A stretch of 23,619 nt of DNA from CAZKDV01 sp964551645 (GCA_964551645.1 CAZKDV010000028.1:1-23619); one strand, 5' to 3'. Positions 6,549-14,936 are shown, numbered from the stretch's first letter. Notes: generated by a model from the sequence alone, not told the origin. Program-made: numbers and translations.

Positions 6549-8332
6549 TCCATTTTTAATACTGCTAAAAATGCAGATTGTGGAACTTCAATATTTCCAA
6601 CTTGTCTCATTCTTTTTTTCCCTTTCTTTTGCTTTTCTAACAATTTTCTTTTTCTAGATATATCACCCCCATAGCATTTTGAAGTTACATCCTTACGATA
6701 AGCACGAATGGTTTCGCGAGCAATAATTTTTGCACCAATTGCAGCTTGAATAGCAATTTCAAATTGTTGCCTTGGAATAAGTTCTTTCAATTTAATACAA
6801 ATTTTTCTGCCAAAAGCATAAGCATTATCTCTATGAATTAAACAAGAAAGAGCATCAACCGTTTCGCTATTTAACAATATATCAAGTCTTACAAGCTGAG
6901 CTGGTTTGTAACCAGAATGGAAATAATCAAACGAAGCATAGCCCTTAGATATACTTTTTAATTTATCATAAAAATCAAATACAACTTCTGCCAAAGGAAT
7001 ATCAACATTTAACTCAACTCTGTCAGTGCTGAGATAAACTTGATTTTTTAATGTTCCTCTTTTATCAATGCATAAACTCATAATTGCACCAATATATTCA
7101 GTTTTAGTTATAATACTTGCCGTAATGTAAGGTTCTTCAATAAAATCAATTTTTGTAACTTCAGGCAAACCCAAAGGATTATGAATTTCAAAGTGTTCTT
7201 GCTTTTTTGTATGAACAATATATGAAACATTGGGAACGGTTGTAATAACATCAATATTAAATTCTCTATCAAGTCGTTCTTGAATAATTTCCATGTGTAG
7301 CAAACCAAGGAAACCGCAACGAAATCCAAAACCAAGCGCCATAGAAGATTCTGGTTCATAAGTGAGCGAAGCATCGTTTAATTGTAATTTTTCAATAGAT
7401 GCTCTTAACTCTTCATAATCATCAGGATCAATAGGATAAAGTCCGGCAAAAACCATAGGCTTAATTTCTTGAAATCCTTGAATAGCTTCTGAACAAGGAT
7501 TTTCAACATGAGTAATTGTATCTCCTACTTTAACTTCTTTTGCTGTTTTAATTCCGCTAATTATATAACCGACATCTCCAGCTTTAAGCGTTTGCTTAGG
7601 AACATTTTTCAATTGCAATATACCAATTTCATCGGCATGATATTCTTTTCTGGAAGCCATGAATTTTACAAAATCATTTTTAGAAATACTTCCATTGAAA
7701 ATGCGGAAATAAGCAATTATTCCGCGAAAAGAATTAAAAACAGAATCAAAGATTAATGCTTGCAATGGAGCATTTTCATCTCCTTTAGGGTGTGGTATTT
7801 TTTCAATTATTGCATCAAGAACTTTATCAATACCATATCCATTTTTAGCACTGACTTCAATTATATCTTCTCTAGTGCAACCTAACAATTCAATAATTTG
7901 ATCTTTAACTTCTTCGGGCATAGCCGAAGGCATATCTATTTTGTTTAAAATAGGAATCACTTCCAAATCATGTTCTAATGCTTGATATAAGTTTGAAATT
8001 GTTTGTGCTTGGATTCCTTGCGTAACATCAACAATCAATAATGCACCTTCACATGCAGCAATTGAGCGAGATACTTCATAAGAAAAATCAACATGACCGG
8101 GAGTATCAATTAAGTTTAAAGTATATTTTTCTCCATTATGCTCATAGTCCATTTGAATAGCATGACTTTTAATTGTAATTCCTTTTTCTCTTTCCAAATC
8201 CATACTATCCAGCACTTGCTCTTGAGTTTCGCGTTCGGTAATGGTGTCAGTAAATTCTAATAATCTATCAGCAAGTGTGCTTTTGCCATGGTCGATATGT
8301 GCAATTATACAAAAATTTCTTAAGTGTTTCAT
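6545..8332 (-). CDS. lepA: Elongation factor 4 (LepA), ribosome-associated GTPase
   Basis: A 595-residue translational GTPase, full length for EF-4. G-domain motifs are intact: G1 AHIDHGKST (11-19), the switch-I threonine in GITIK (51-55), G3 DTPGH (76-80) and G4 NKID (130-133). The EF-4 specific C-terminal domain ends with SKCYGGDISRKRK and the basic, conserved KKRMRQVGNIEVPQSAF. It binds ribosomes and has roles in elongation fidelity and subunit assembly. The start MKHLRNFCII is at the normal distance from G1. A TAnnTTTG element sits only about 8 nt upstream, implying an almost leaderless transcript. Its stop codon (6547-6545) overlaps that of the convergent iron-sulfur protein. It looks like ordinary core-genome sequence and marks the left border of the restriction-modification module. 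Confidence 0.98.
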   Translation of the reverse strand: MKHLRNFCIIAHIDHGKSTLADRLLEFTDTITERETQEQVLDSMDLEREKGITIKSHAIQMDYEHNGEKYTLNLIDTPGHVDFSYEVSRSIAACEGALLIVDVTQGIQAQTISNLYQALEHDLEVIPILNKIDMPSAMPEEVKDQIIELLGCTREDIIEVSAKNGYGIDKVLDAIIEKIPHPKGDENAPLQALIFDSVFNSFRGIIAYFRIFNGSISKNDFVKFMASRKEYHADEIGILQLKNVPKQTLKAGDVGYIISGIKTAKEVKVGDTITHVENPCSEAIQGFQEIKPMVFAGLYPIDPDDYEELRASIEKLQLNDASLTYEPESSMALGFGFRCGFLGLLHMEIIQERLDREFNIDVITTVPNVSYIVHTKKQEHFEIHNPLGLPEVTKIDFIEEPYITASIITKTEYIGAIMSLCIDKRGTLKNQVYLSTDRVELNVDIPLAEVVFDFYDKLKSISKGYASFDYFHSGYKPAQLVRLDILLNSETVDALSCLIHRDNAYAFGRKICIKLKELIPRQQFEIAIQAAIGAKIIARETIRAYRKDVTSKCYGGDISRKRKLLEKQKKGKKRMRQVGNIEVPQSAFLAVLKMD

Positions 8333-8340
8333 AACGCTTG

Positions 8341-8348
8341 CAAAGTTA
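8341..8348 (-). promoter_or_regulatory. -7 element for lepA
   Basis: The minus strand reads TAACTTTG, the same octamer as in front of rpiB. It ends 8 nt before the lepA ATG at 8332, so the transcript would be nearly leaderless. No -33 TTG is evident. Confidence 0.4.
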
Positions 8349-8600
8349 TAACAATAAAATATTATTGATTATACATTTTTTATTTCTACTCTATACCATT
8401 TATGTAAAATTAATAAGTGTTGGATATAATGAAATAGAGTGGTGTTTATAAGTAGTTAAGTAGAAAGTTTGTAAGTATTTCTGTTTAATGGTTATCCGAT
8501 AACAACACTAATATCAATGAGTCTTAGAGAATAAAATATTTTTCACCTATCAAAAGTGCAAATAAATTTACATAACAGAAACACAAAAATGATAAATTTC

Positions 8601-8608
8601 TATCTTTG
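8601..8608 (+). promoter_or_regulatory. -7 element for the restriction nuclease gene
   Basis: TATCTTTG matches TAnnTTTG and ends 20 nt before the ATG at 8629. No TTG is found 17-23 bp upstream, so this may be a weak promoter or one that depends on another factor. Confidence 0.42.
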
Positions 8609-8628
8609 TAGAAACAAAAAATAGAAAG

Positions 8629-9588
8629 ATGAATATATTCCAACGACTTGAAGCATTTGTAACAAAAACATTCAAAACAACTGTAGAGATTTTCTTGGAA
8701 GCACTTAAAATGAGTCCAAATGCACAAGGTTATGTGAATGGTTCTATTACTGAATTACTTTTAAAACAACATATAGAGAGTTTAGGTTACGAAGTAAAAC
8801 GCATCAAAGAAAAATGGGAAGGCAGAAAACACCCGAACCATCATGGAGATTTTTATTTTCGAAAAAATGGAACTGAAAAATGGTTTGTTTTAGAGTCAAA
8901 AGGTGTAAAATCAAATACTGAAGATTGGAATAAACTTTACAATCTTCCTAAACTCAAAAAAATACTTTTTGATTACAATGAAATTGTTCATTGGATTGAT
9001 AAAACACAAGAAATTGAGTCACAAATAGACTATTGGATAGCAACTAATTTACCTGATTTGGTAAATGCCCCAATTTTATACACTTATGAAGAAATTCAGG
9101 ACTATTTGAGAAATCCTCCAAAAAGAGAAACAGCAAAGTCCATCGCAATGCAGAAATTAGCTGTTTTTACAAGAGAGCAAATTGATGCAAGGATTAAGGA
9201 AAGGCTGAAATATGTTATGTCAAAAGTAATGGTTTTAGACACTCACTTTGTTTCAGGAACTTCGGTAGCAAGTGAGCGGACACAAGCAACGCCAAGAAAA
9301 GACGAGTTCAATGTTATTTCCATTAATATCGTTTTACGATATAATACACATAAATTTCTGTTTGCAAACCCCAAACATTTAGATTCTTCGGGGAAAGATG
9401 CAAATCATTTGCAACAAAATTACATTATGGGTTTTGTGTTTCCACAAGCAGATCAAAGTTTAAAATTAGACCTAACAGACGAATGGTATGATAATTTTAA
9501 TGATATATGTGAAACTATTGATAGTGAAGATGCTATCAAAGAAAATGATATGCAAATTGACAACAGAAATATTATAATTGAAAATTAA
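8629..9588 (+). CDS. PD-(D/E)XK restriction endonuclease, subunit of a compact R-M system
   Basis: A 319-residue protein that I do not recognise as a named family, but its N-terminal third carries a PD-(D/E)XK nuclease core. E42 lies in the helix SITELLLKQHIESLGYEV, D74 in HHGDFYF, and E89-S-K91 in WFVLESKG; these would bind Mg2+ and cut DNA. The remaining 200 residues include a basic helical region (about 150-190) and an unassigned C-terminal part. There are no helicase or AAA motifs, so this is not an HsdR motor. Directly downstream lies a type I-like methyltransferase with a fused specificity domain, so this is very likely the cutting subunit. The start at 8629 follows a -7 element by 20 nt; a later ATG at 8710 would cut into the region before E42. 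The restriction role is inferred from the motif plus context. Confidence 0.72.
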   Translation: MNIFQRLEAFVTKTFKTTVEIFLEALKMSPNAQGYVNGSITELLLKQHIESLGYEVKRIKEKWEGRKHPNHHGDFYFRKNGTEKWFVLESKGVKSNTEDWNKLYNLPKLKKILFDYNEIVHWIDKTQEIESQIDYWIATNLPDLVNAPILYTYEEIQDYLRNPPKRETAKSIAMQKLAVFTREQIDARIKERLKYVMSKVMVLDTHFVSGTSVASERTQATPRKDEFNVISINIVLRYNTHKFLFANPKHLDSSGKDANHLQQNYIMGFVFPQADQSLKLDLTDEWYDNFNDICETIDSEDAIKENDMQIDNRNIIIEN

Positions 9589-9590
9589 AG

Positions 9591-9622
9591 TTGTATATTT
9601 ACACAAATGTGTGTTATTTTTG
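9591..9622 (+). promoter_or_regulatory. Promoter of the methyltransferase-specificity gene
   Basis: TTG (9591-9593), 21 bp, then TATTTTTG (9615-9622) fits the Bacteroidota promoter pattern. Transcription would begin near 9628, about 12 nt before the ATG. It gives the methyltransferase an expression route independent of the nuclease gene that ends at 9588. Confidence 0.58.
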
Positions 9623-9634
9623 CCACAAATGTGT
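9601..9634. repeat. Paired operator-like repeats over the methyltransferase promoter
   Basis: The 11-mer CACAAATGTGT occurs exactly twice, at 9602-9612 and 9624-9634, 22 bp apart (about two helical turns). Each copy is itself a dyad, CACA-AA-TGTG, and in the first copy the arms extend to ACACA/TGTGT (9601-9612). The first copy lies between the -33 and -7 elements, the second over the predicted start of transcription. This is the arrangement of a repressor operator; the binding protein is not known. Confidence 0.55.
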
Positions 9635-9639
9635 AATAT

Positions 9640-11625
9640 ATGAATTTGCTTTTTGATATTGAACTTTCCAAAGAAGACAATCTTTTAAGAAGATTTGAGG
9701 AAATTCATGATTATATTTATGCCAATGATGGCTTGTCGCCACAGCAAACTTTGGAAGAGTTTGTCAAAATTTTGTTTATTAAAATTTTTGACGAAAACGA
9801 AAAACAGAAACAGTTTTCCATTTCTTCTGATGAATGGAACGACATAAAATCGGGCAAAAATATTTCTTCATTTTCTGATAGAATCACTGTGTTATTTGAT
9901 AAAATACAAAAAGAATATCAGGATATTTTTGACATAGATGATAGAATAAAATTAAGTCCAAATGCACTTGGTTTTACAGTCAATAAATTGCAAGGAATTT
10001 CTTTACTTAATTCTTCGCAAGATGCAAAAGGCTTGGCATTTCAAAAGTTTTTATCGCATCATGAAAAAGACGGACGAGGACAATTTTTCACACCCGAACC
10101 TGTCATTGATTTTTGTGTTGCAATGATGCAACCAAAGACCGAAGAAACTATAACCGACCCTGCTTGTGGTAGTGGAGGTTTTTTGATGTCGGCTTTGAAA
10201 TACTTGAAAACCAACAATCAAAAAATAGATACTGCAAAAATTGTTTCGCAAAATATTTTCGGTTTAGACATTAATCGTAGTATTGCCCGAATTGCAAAAA
10301 TGAAACTGCTTTTAGAGGCAAATGGAAAAACAAATATTCTTTGCACAAATTCGTTAGAAGATTTAGACAGCCTTAAACTTTTATTAGGGAAAAAAAATGG
10401 TTTTGATTTGGTTTTGACTAATCCACCTTTTGGGGCAAAAATTACACAATCGTCTGTTTTGTCAAAGTTTGATTTAGGACACAAATGGTTAAATCAGGAA
10501 AATGAATTTTACAAAACAAAAACAGTTTATGCAAACCAAAGTGCTGAAATTCTTTTTATTGAGCGTTGTTTGCAATTTTTGAAAGAAGGAGGAAGAATGG
10601 CAATTGTATTGCCAAATGGTAATTTTGAAAATCCGTCATTGGATTATTTGCGTTATTATATTAAGCAAAAAGCAAAAATTTTAGCGATTGTAAATTTACC
10701 GCAAGAAACATTTATTCCTTACGGAACAGGCGTAAAAACTTCGTTATTATTTTTGGAAAAAGATAGCAAAAACGAAGAACATCAATATCCAATCTTCTTT
10801 GGTAGAGTTACAAAATTGGGTTATCAAGGTAACAAAAATGGAACGCCTATTTATCAAAAAGATAAATTTGGACAAATTGTAAAAGATAAAAGCGGACAGC
10901 CGATTTTAGACGAAGATTTTACGGTTATAATTGAAGCATACAAAACATTTCAACAAGGCAAAAAAGTGGAAATAGAAAATGCGTTTTCAATTCAATTTAA
11001 TGAATTAAACGGAAGATTTGATTATGATTTTTATTCCCCTGAAAATCGCAAACTATTTTCAAACTTGGCTAATTTTGAAGCAGTTCGTTTAGGCGATATT
11101 TGTGAAATTATAAAAATAAAAAGCAAAAAACTCAAAGATCCGAATTTGACTGTTGAATATGTTGAACTTTCAGACATAAACACACATTCTTATGAAATCA
11201 TTAATTCAACAACTTATCAAGTTCACGAATTACCAAGTAGAGCAAGTTACGAAATTCAGCAAGGCGACATTATTACAGCAATTGCAGGTAATTCCGTAGG
11301 AACACGCAAACATGCAACAGCTTTGGTAACAGACGATTTTGCAGAAAGTATTTGTACCAACGGTTTCAGAGTTTTGCGAAACTTCAAAATAGACAGTTAT
11401 TATTTGCTTTATTATTTAAAATCAGAAATGTTTTTAAAGCAAATGTTTATGTATCGGACAGGTGCTGCCATTCCAAATGTTTCGGACATTGACTTGGTAA
11501 ACATTACTATTCATTTGCCCGACAAAAAAACAATTGCCGATATCAGCAACAAAATGAAAAAAGCATTTGAGTTGCGACAAGCATCTAAACAACAAATTGA
11601 AAGTATAACATTAGAGCTTGTATGA
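9640..11625 (+). CDS. N6-adenine DNA methyltransferase fused to a single specificity domain (HsdM-S type)
   Basis: A 661-residue fusion. Residues about 1-130 form the HsdM N-terminal helical domain. The methyltransferase core follows, with the entry motif GRGQFFTPEPVIDF, AdoMet motif I DPACGSGGF (from D173) and catalytic motif IV NPPFG (from N261), the N6-adenine type. From about 481 there is one type I-like target-recognition domain (AVRLGDICEI, GAAIPNVSDIDL, ITIHLPD) and a closing helix (TIADISNKMKKAFELRQASKQQIESI) like the conserved spacer helix of HsdS. Normal HsdS has two such domains, so this is a half-specificity fusion that would probably dimerise and read a symmetric bipartite site. 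With the upstream nuclease it forms a compact R-M system resembling type IIB/IIG logic but with cutting on a separate chain. It appears complete. Confidence 0.88.
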   Translation: MNLLFDIELSKEDNLLRRFEEIHDYIYANDGLSPQQTLEEFVKILFIKIFDENEKQKQFSISSDEWNDIKSGKNISSFSDRITVLFDKIQKEYQDIFDIDDRIKLSPNALGFTVNKLQGISLLNSSQDAKGLAFQKFLSHHEKDGRGQFFTPEPVIDFCVAMMQPKTEETITDPACGSGGFLMSALKYLKTNNQKIDTAKIVSQNIFGLDINRSIARIAKMKLLLEANGKTNILCTNSLEDLDSLKLLLGKKNGFDLVLTNPPFGAKITQSSVLSKFDLGHKWLNQENEFYKTKTVYANQSAEILFIERCLQFLKEGGRMAIVLPNGNFENPSLDYLRYYIKQKAKILAIVNLPQETFIPYGTGVKTSLLFLEKDSKNEEHQYPIFFGRVTKLGYQGNKNGTPIYQKDKFGQIVKDKSGQPILDEDFTVIIEAYKTFQQGKKVEIENAFSIQFNELNGRFDYDFYSPENRKLFSNLANFEAVRLGDICEIIKIKSKKLKDPNLTVEYVELSDINTHSYEIINSTTYQVHELPSRASYEIQQGDIITAIAGNSVGTRKHATALVTDDFAESICTNGFRVLRNFKIDSYYLLYYLKSEMFLKQMFMYRTGAAIPNVSDIDLVNITIHLPDKKTIADISNKMKKAFELRQASKQQIESITLELV

Positions 11626-11689
11626 TAACTAAGAAGAAAAACCACCAATAACAAAGAATTTTGCCAAAATAGTGAAAAAAACAGCTTAG

Positions 11690-11707
11690 AGTGAGCTTTT
11701 GCTCATT
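11690..11707 (+). terminator. Weak hairpin after the methyltransferase gene
   Basis: AGTGAGC-TTTT-GCTCATT can form a 7-bp stem (one G-U pair) with a T4 loop in the 132-bp gap between convergent genes. There is no T-run after it on the plus strand, so termination activity is doubtful. Nothing else is seen in this gap. Confidence 0.25.
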
Positions 11708-11757
11708 GCAATAAATCTTAGATTATTCAATTTTCTTTGGGAAATTGCAACAAATTT

Positions 11758-12597
11758 TCATTTAATTTCTATTTCTTCCCATCTATTGCTATTTCGTATA
11801 ATATGTGATTTATAGCCGTATTGTTTAAGTTTGGCAAAAGTAAATTCAAAACCTTCGGTAAGTTCATTTGAGTGATGTGCATCAGAATTGACAATAATTG
11901 GAATGTTGAGCAAACGAGCCTGCTCAATAATAAAATCAGAAGGATAAATATCTGTTCTCTTTTTTTGATAAAAACTTCGTGTGTTTGCTTCAAGAATAAT
12001 GTTTTTTCCTTTCATCAGCCACAGTGCTTCGTTTACGGCATCTATATACCATTTTTCGCTTTCGTCAAAATATTTATCGGCATTTAGTTTAATTTTATCA
12101 AAATGTGCGATGATGTCAAAAGGCTCATTTTCAATCATTTCACAAATTTGATGATAATATGTTTTAACTGCTTTTTTGATATCAAAGTTGAAATATTTTT
12201 TAAATCCGTCTTCAAAAAATTCTGACTTTCCAGCAACAAACCAAATATCGTTGGTGTTCGGAATTTTAACTAAATGAATTGAACCTATGGTGTAGTCAAG
12301 ATTATACTTGCTTTTGATTTCAGCAAAAGAGGCAGTAGTGTTAGGAATATAGTCTATTTCAAGCGAAAGAAACAATTCAATTTGATTTTGATATTGATTT
12401 TTGTATGCCAATATTTCTTGAGAATATTTTTCTAACATATTTTCATCACTTATTGCCCATTTAGTCTGTATTGAAATTGGAGCATGAGACGAAAAACCAA
12501 GATGTTGCAATTTTAGTTCTAATGCTTTTTTGATAAAAACTTCTATTTCTTCTTTTCCATCACAGTAAGTAGTGTGAGTATGGTAGTTTGCTAACAT
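11758..12597 (-). CDS. PHP-domain phosphatase, histidinol-phosphatase-like
   Basis: A 279-residue metal-dependent phosphoesterase of the PHP family, closest in layout to HisK/HisJ-type histidinol phosphatase, which removes phosphate from L-histidinol phosphate in histidine synthesis. All expected metal ligands are visible: H6 and H8 (YHTHTT), H38 (SSHAP), E80 (LEIDY), H108 (GSIH), H165 (AHFDK), and D239 and H241 (NSDAHH). The length fits. No other his genes are near, so PHP hydrolases of other substrates are possible. It is transcribed divergently from the unknown gene at 12684, sharing an 86-bp spacer, with a TAnnTTTG element about 9 nt ahead of the ATG. Confidence 0.85.
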   Translation of the reverse strand: MLANYHTHTTYCDGKEEIEVFIKKALELKLQHLGFSSHAPISIQTKWAISDENMLEKYSQEILAYKNQYQNQIELFLSLEIDYIPNTTASFAEIKSKYNLDYTIGSIHLVKIPNTNDIWFVAGKSEFFEDGFKKYFNFDIKKAVKTYYHQICEMIENEPFDIIAHFDKIKLNADKYFDESEKWYIDAVNEALWLMKGKNIILEANTRSFYQKKRTDIYPSDFIIEQARLLNIPIIVNSDAHHSNELTEGFEFTFAKLKQYGYKSHIIRNSNRWEEIEIK

Positions 12598-12605
12598 TTT
12601 TTCTG

Positions 12606-12613
12606 CAAATTTA
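12606..12613 (-). promoter_or_regulatory. -7 element for the PHP phosphatase
   Basis: The minus strand reads TAAATTTG, ending 9 nt before the ATG at 12597, so the leader would be only a few bases long. No -33 TTG is seen at normal spacing. Confidence 0.4.
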
Positions 12614-12660
12614 TGTATTTCTGTGGGATTTGTAATTTAGCAACATATATCATTTATTTG

Positions 12661-12668
12661 TACATTTG
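12661..12668 (+). promoter_or_regulatory. -7 element for the unknown gene at 12684
   Basis: TACATTTG matches TAnnTTTG and ends 16 nt before the ATG at 12684. It overlaps a TTG at 12666 that could be mistaken for an upstream start codon; its presence argues for the ATG at 12684. Confidence 0.45.
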
Positions 12669-12683
12669 CGAAAACAATTTCAC

Positions 12684-13361
12684 ATGGAACAACTTAATAT
12701 AAAAGAGATAGCAGATATTATCAGCAAAAAAGGAAGTTTAAAATCACATATTTATGACCAAACGGTTGAAATTCTTAAATTATTTAAAGAAACAGCTAAG
12801 GAGATAATTTCTGAATTACAAAGCAATATGAATCCTAAAGCTCCGATTGTGTTAAATTACAAAGATAGAAGTGATTTTGAGTTTGAAATAAAATTTGCAG
12901 GCGATGTTTTGATATTTATGATGCACTCAAATGTGTTTGAGTTTAGCAAGTATCACAATATTATGAATATCCCTTATGTTAAAAATAATTCGGAGAACTC
13001 TTATTGTGGAGTAATTAATATTTATAATTTTTTGTCAGATTCGTTAAAGTACAATAGGCTTAATGATTTGGGCTATATGATTGGCAGAGTGTTTGTAAAT
13101 CATGAAAAACATTACTATATAGAAGGTAAACGAGAAATTGCTATGATATATAATGATTTTTCTAAATCTATAATTGATAAAAATTCTGTTCGTCAAATTA
13201 TTTTATCTTCAATACTTTATACAATTAATTTTGATTTGCTAACGCCACCATACGAGCAAGTGAAAATTGTTACTGTTGATGAAATTCAAACAAGTATTGA
13301 TAATATGAAAATGAAAACAGCAAAACGACTTGGTTTTACTTTTCAAGCTGATGAGTCTTAA
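12684..13361 (+). CDS. Hypothetical protein, probably cotranscribed with comM
   Basis: A soluble protein of 225 residues with no signal peptide, membrane segment or motif I can assign. It begins MEQLNIKEIADIISKKGS and has an N-terminal helical stretch (ILKLFKETAKEIISELQ). A mixed region with aromatic residues follows (FEFEIKFAGDVLIFMMHSNVFEF, LGYMIGRVFVNHEKHYYIEGKR), then a C-terminal amphipathic region ending in MKTAKRLGFTFQADES. The pattern of hydrophobic and charged residues is that of a folded, conserved protein rather than a chance reading frame. A TTG at 12666 would add six residues but lies inside the predicted -7 element, so I chose the ATG. Only 26 bp separate it from comM on the same strand, which suggests shared expression. 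Confidence 0.75.
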   Translation: MEQLNIKEIADIISKKGSLKSHIYDQTVEILKLFKETAKEIISELQSNMNPKAPIVLNYKDRSDFEFEIKFAGDVLIFMMHSNVFEFSKYHNIMNIPYVKNNSENSYCGVINIYNFLSDSLKYNRLNDLGYMIGRVFVNHEKHYYIEGKREIAMIYNDFSKSIIDKNSVRQIILSSILYTINFDLLTPPYEQVKIVTVDEIQTSIDNMKMKTAKRLGFTFQADES

Positions 13362-13387
13362 AAAAACTTAATTAAGAAAATTTAGTT

Positions 13388-14926
13388 ATGCTCGTAAAAA
13401 CACACGGTAGCTCAATATACGGAATACATGCAATTCCAATAATAGTTGAAGTCAATGTTGATACAGGTGTTCAGTTTCAAATGGTAGGTTTGCCTGATAA
13501 TGCCGTAAAAGAAAGCCATCAACGAATACAGTCGGCACTAAAAAATTCAGGTTTTAAATTTCCTTATAAAAAAATCACAATAAATCTTGCACCAGCTGAT
13601 ATTCGCAAAGAAGGTTCTGCTTTTGATTTAACTATTGCAATTGCACTATTGGCAGCTTCAGAGCAAATTTCTTCTAAATTATTGGATCAATATGTTATTC
13701 TTGGCGAACTGTCATTAGACGGAACATTAATGCCCATAAAAGGTGCTTTGCCGATAGCTATCGAAGCTAAAAAGAATAATTTTAAAGGTTTTATACTTCC
13801 TAAACAAAATGCAATTGAAGCAGCGGTTGTTGATGATTTAGAAGTTTATGGGCTGGAAAATATTAAAGAAGTTGCCGAATTGTTAAATGGAGAGGGTAAT
13901 TATAGCACACTAAATGTTGATGTAAAGTCAATATTTGAAAATAAAAATAATTTCAACGATTTAGATTTTTCTGATGTTAAAGGTCAGGAGAATGTAAAAC
14001 GAGCATTAGAAATAGCAGCGGCAGGAGGGCATAATGTTATCATGATTGGACCACCGGGAGCAGGAAAAACTATGCTTGCCAAAAGAGTTCCTTCAATTTT
14101 GCCTCCGCTTACATTAGAAGAAGCCTTAGAAACGACAAAAATACATTCTGTTGCAGGAAAAACCATGCAAGACACATCTCTTGTTACAGAGCGTCCTTTT
14201 CGTTCACCTCATCATACAAGTAGTGATGTGGCTATTGTTGGCGGAGGAACATTTCCGCAACCCGGCGAAATATCTTTAGCACACAATGGAGTTTTGTTTC
14301 TTGATGAGCTTCCCGAATTTAAACGAACTGTGCTTGAGGTGCTTCGCCAGCCACTTGAAGATAGACTTGTTACTATTTCAAGGGCAAAGTTTTCCCTCGA
14401 ATATCCTGCAAGTTTTATGTTCTTTGCTTCTATGAACCCTTGTCCTTGTGGCTACTATAATCATCCCGAAAAAGAATGTACATGCGTTGCAGGAAGCGTT
14501 AAAAAGTATATAAACCGTATTTCAGGACCTTTATTGGATAGAATAGATATACATATTGAAGTTGTTCCTGTTCCTTTTCATGAGTTATCTTCTGTAGTGC
14601 CAAGCGAAAGTAGCAAAGTTGTTAGAGAAAGAGTTATTTTGGCAAGAAAAATTCAGCAAGAGCGATATGCAAAAACAAAAGGCGTGTACTGTAATGCACA
14701 AATATCATCTAAGCAAATTAAAATATATTGCCAACTCAACGAAGCAAGTAAGTCATTATTAAAAACAGCAATGGAAAAGTTGAGTTTATCAGCCAGAGCT
14801 TATGATAGAATCTTAAAAGTTGCCCGAACAATTGCCGACCTCGACAATGAAGAAAACATTCAAGTTACGCATATTGCCGAAGCAATTCAATATCGCAGCC
14901 TCGACAGAGAATCGTGGGGCGAATAA
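13388..14926 (+). CDS. comM: ComM/YifB family Mg-chelatase-like AAA+ ATPase
   Basis: A 512-residue AAA+ protein of the ComM/YifB family. The N-terminal ChlI/Lon-like domain covers about 1-170 (MLVKTHGSSIYGIHAIPIIV, VGLPDNAVKESHQRI, NLAPADIRKEGSAFDL). The ATPase domain has Walker A GPPGAGKT (221-228) and Walker B VLFLDE (302-307). A conserved cysteine cluster NPCPCGYYNHPEKECTC and the C-terminal Mg_chelatase helical domain (SARAYDRILKVARTIADL) follow. ComM has been shown in other bacteria to be a hexameric helicase that promotes branch migration during natural transformation. The length and motifs are complete. It sits between the unknown gene (26 bp upstream) and a membrane-anchored nuclease (10 bp downstream), consistent with one transcript. 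The family is certain; the role in this organism is inferred. Confidence 0.94.
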   Translation: MLVKTHGSSIYGIHAIPIIVEVNVDTGVQFQMVGLPDNAVKESHQRIQSALKNSGFKFPYKKITINLAPADIRKEGSAFDLTIAIALLAASEQISSKLLDQYVILGELSLDGTLMPIKGALPIAIEAKKNNFKGFILPKQNAIEAAVVDDLEVYGLENIKEVAELLNGEGNYSTLNVDVKSIFENKNNFNDLDFSDVKGQENVKRALEIAAAGGHNVIMIGPPGAGKTMLAKRVPSILPPLTLEEALETTKIHSVAGKTMQDTSLVTERPFRSPHHTSSDVAIVGGGTFPQPGEISLAHNGVLFLDELPEFKRTVLEVLRQPLEDRLVTISRAKFSLEYPASFMFFASMNPCPCGYYNHPEKECTCVAGSVKKYINRISGPLLDRIDIHIEVVPVPFHELSSVVPSESSKVVRERVILARKIQQERYAKTKGVYCNAQISSKQIKIYCQLNEASKSLLKTAMEKLSLSARAYDRILKVARTIADLDNEENIQVTHIAEAIQYRSLDRESWGE

Positions 14927-14936
14927 AACAATATTG

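Larger units (their letters stand above)
8333..8628. other. Divergent intergenic region between lepA and the nuclease gene
   Basis: About 296 bp with no credible gene. It carries the lepA -7 element at its left end and the nuclease -7 element at its right end. A small perfect inverted repeat, GTTATC-c-GATAAC, lies at 8491-8503 and could be a regulator site. I see no terminator or attachment-site structure. Confidence 0.5.

Noticed and set aside
7108..7756. Open frames on both strands within lepA
   Set aside because: They overlap conserved LepA coding sequence in other frames and have no family resemblance.
8524..8727. Leftward open frame rich in Cys and Phe
   Set aside because: It overlaps the promoter and start of the nuclease gene, and the composition is typical of antisense AT-rich DNA.
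11626..11757. Repeated TTGCAA-type words between the methyltransferase and PHP genes
   Set aside because: The words are short and imperfect; at this base composition they are expected by chance.
12666..12683. TTG start for the gene upstream of comM
   Set aside because: The TTG is part of the predicted -7 element TACATTTG, so it would lie before the start of transcription.
14820..14936. Upstream in-frame start that would add 39 residues to the DRGH nuclease
   Set aside because: It overlaps comM by more than 100 bp and would put a basic non-hydrophobic stretch before the membrane segment; the ATG at 14937 gives a normal signal-anchor and 10-bp spacing.
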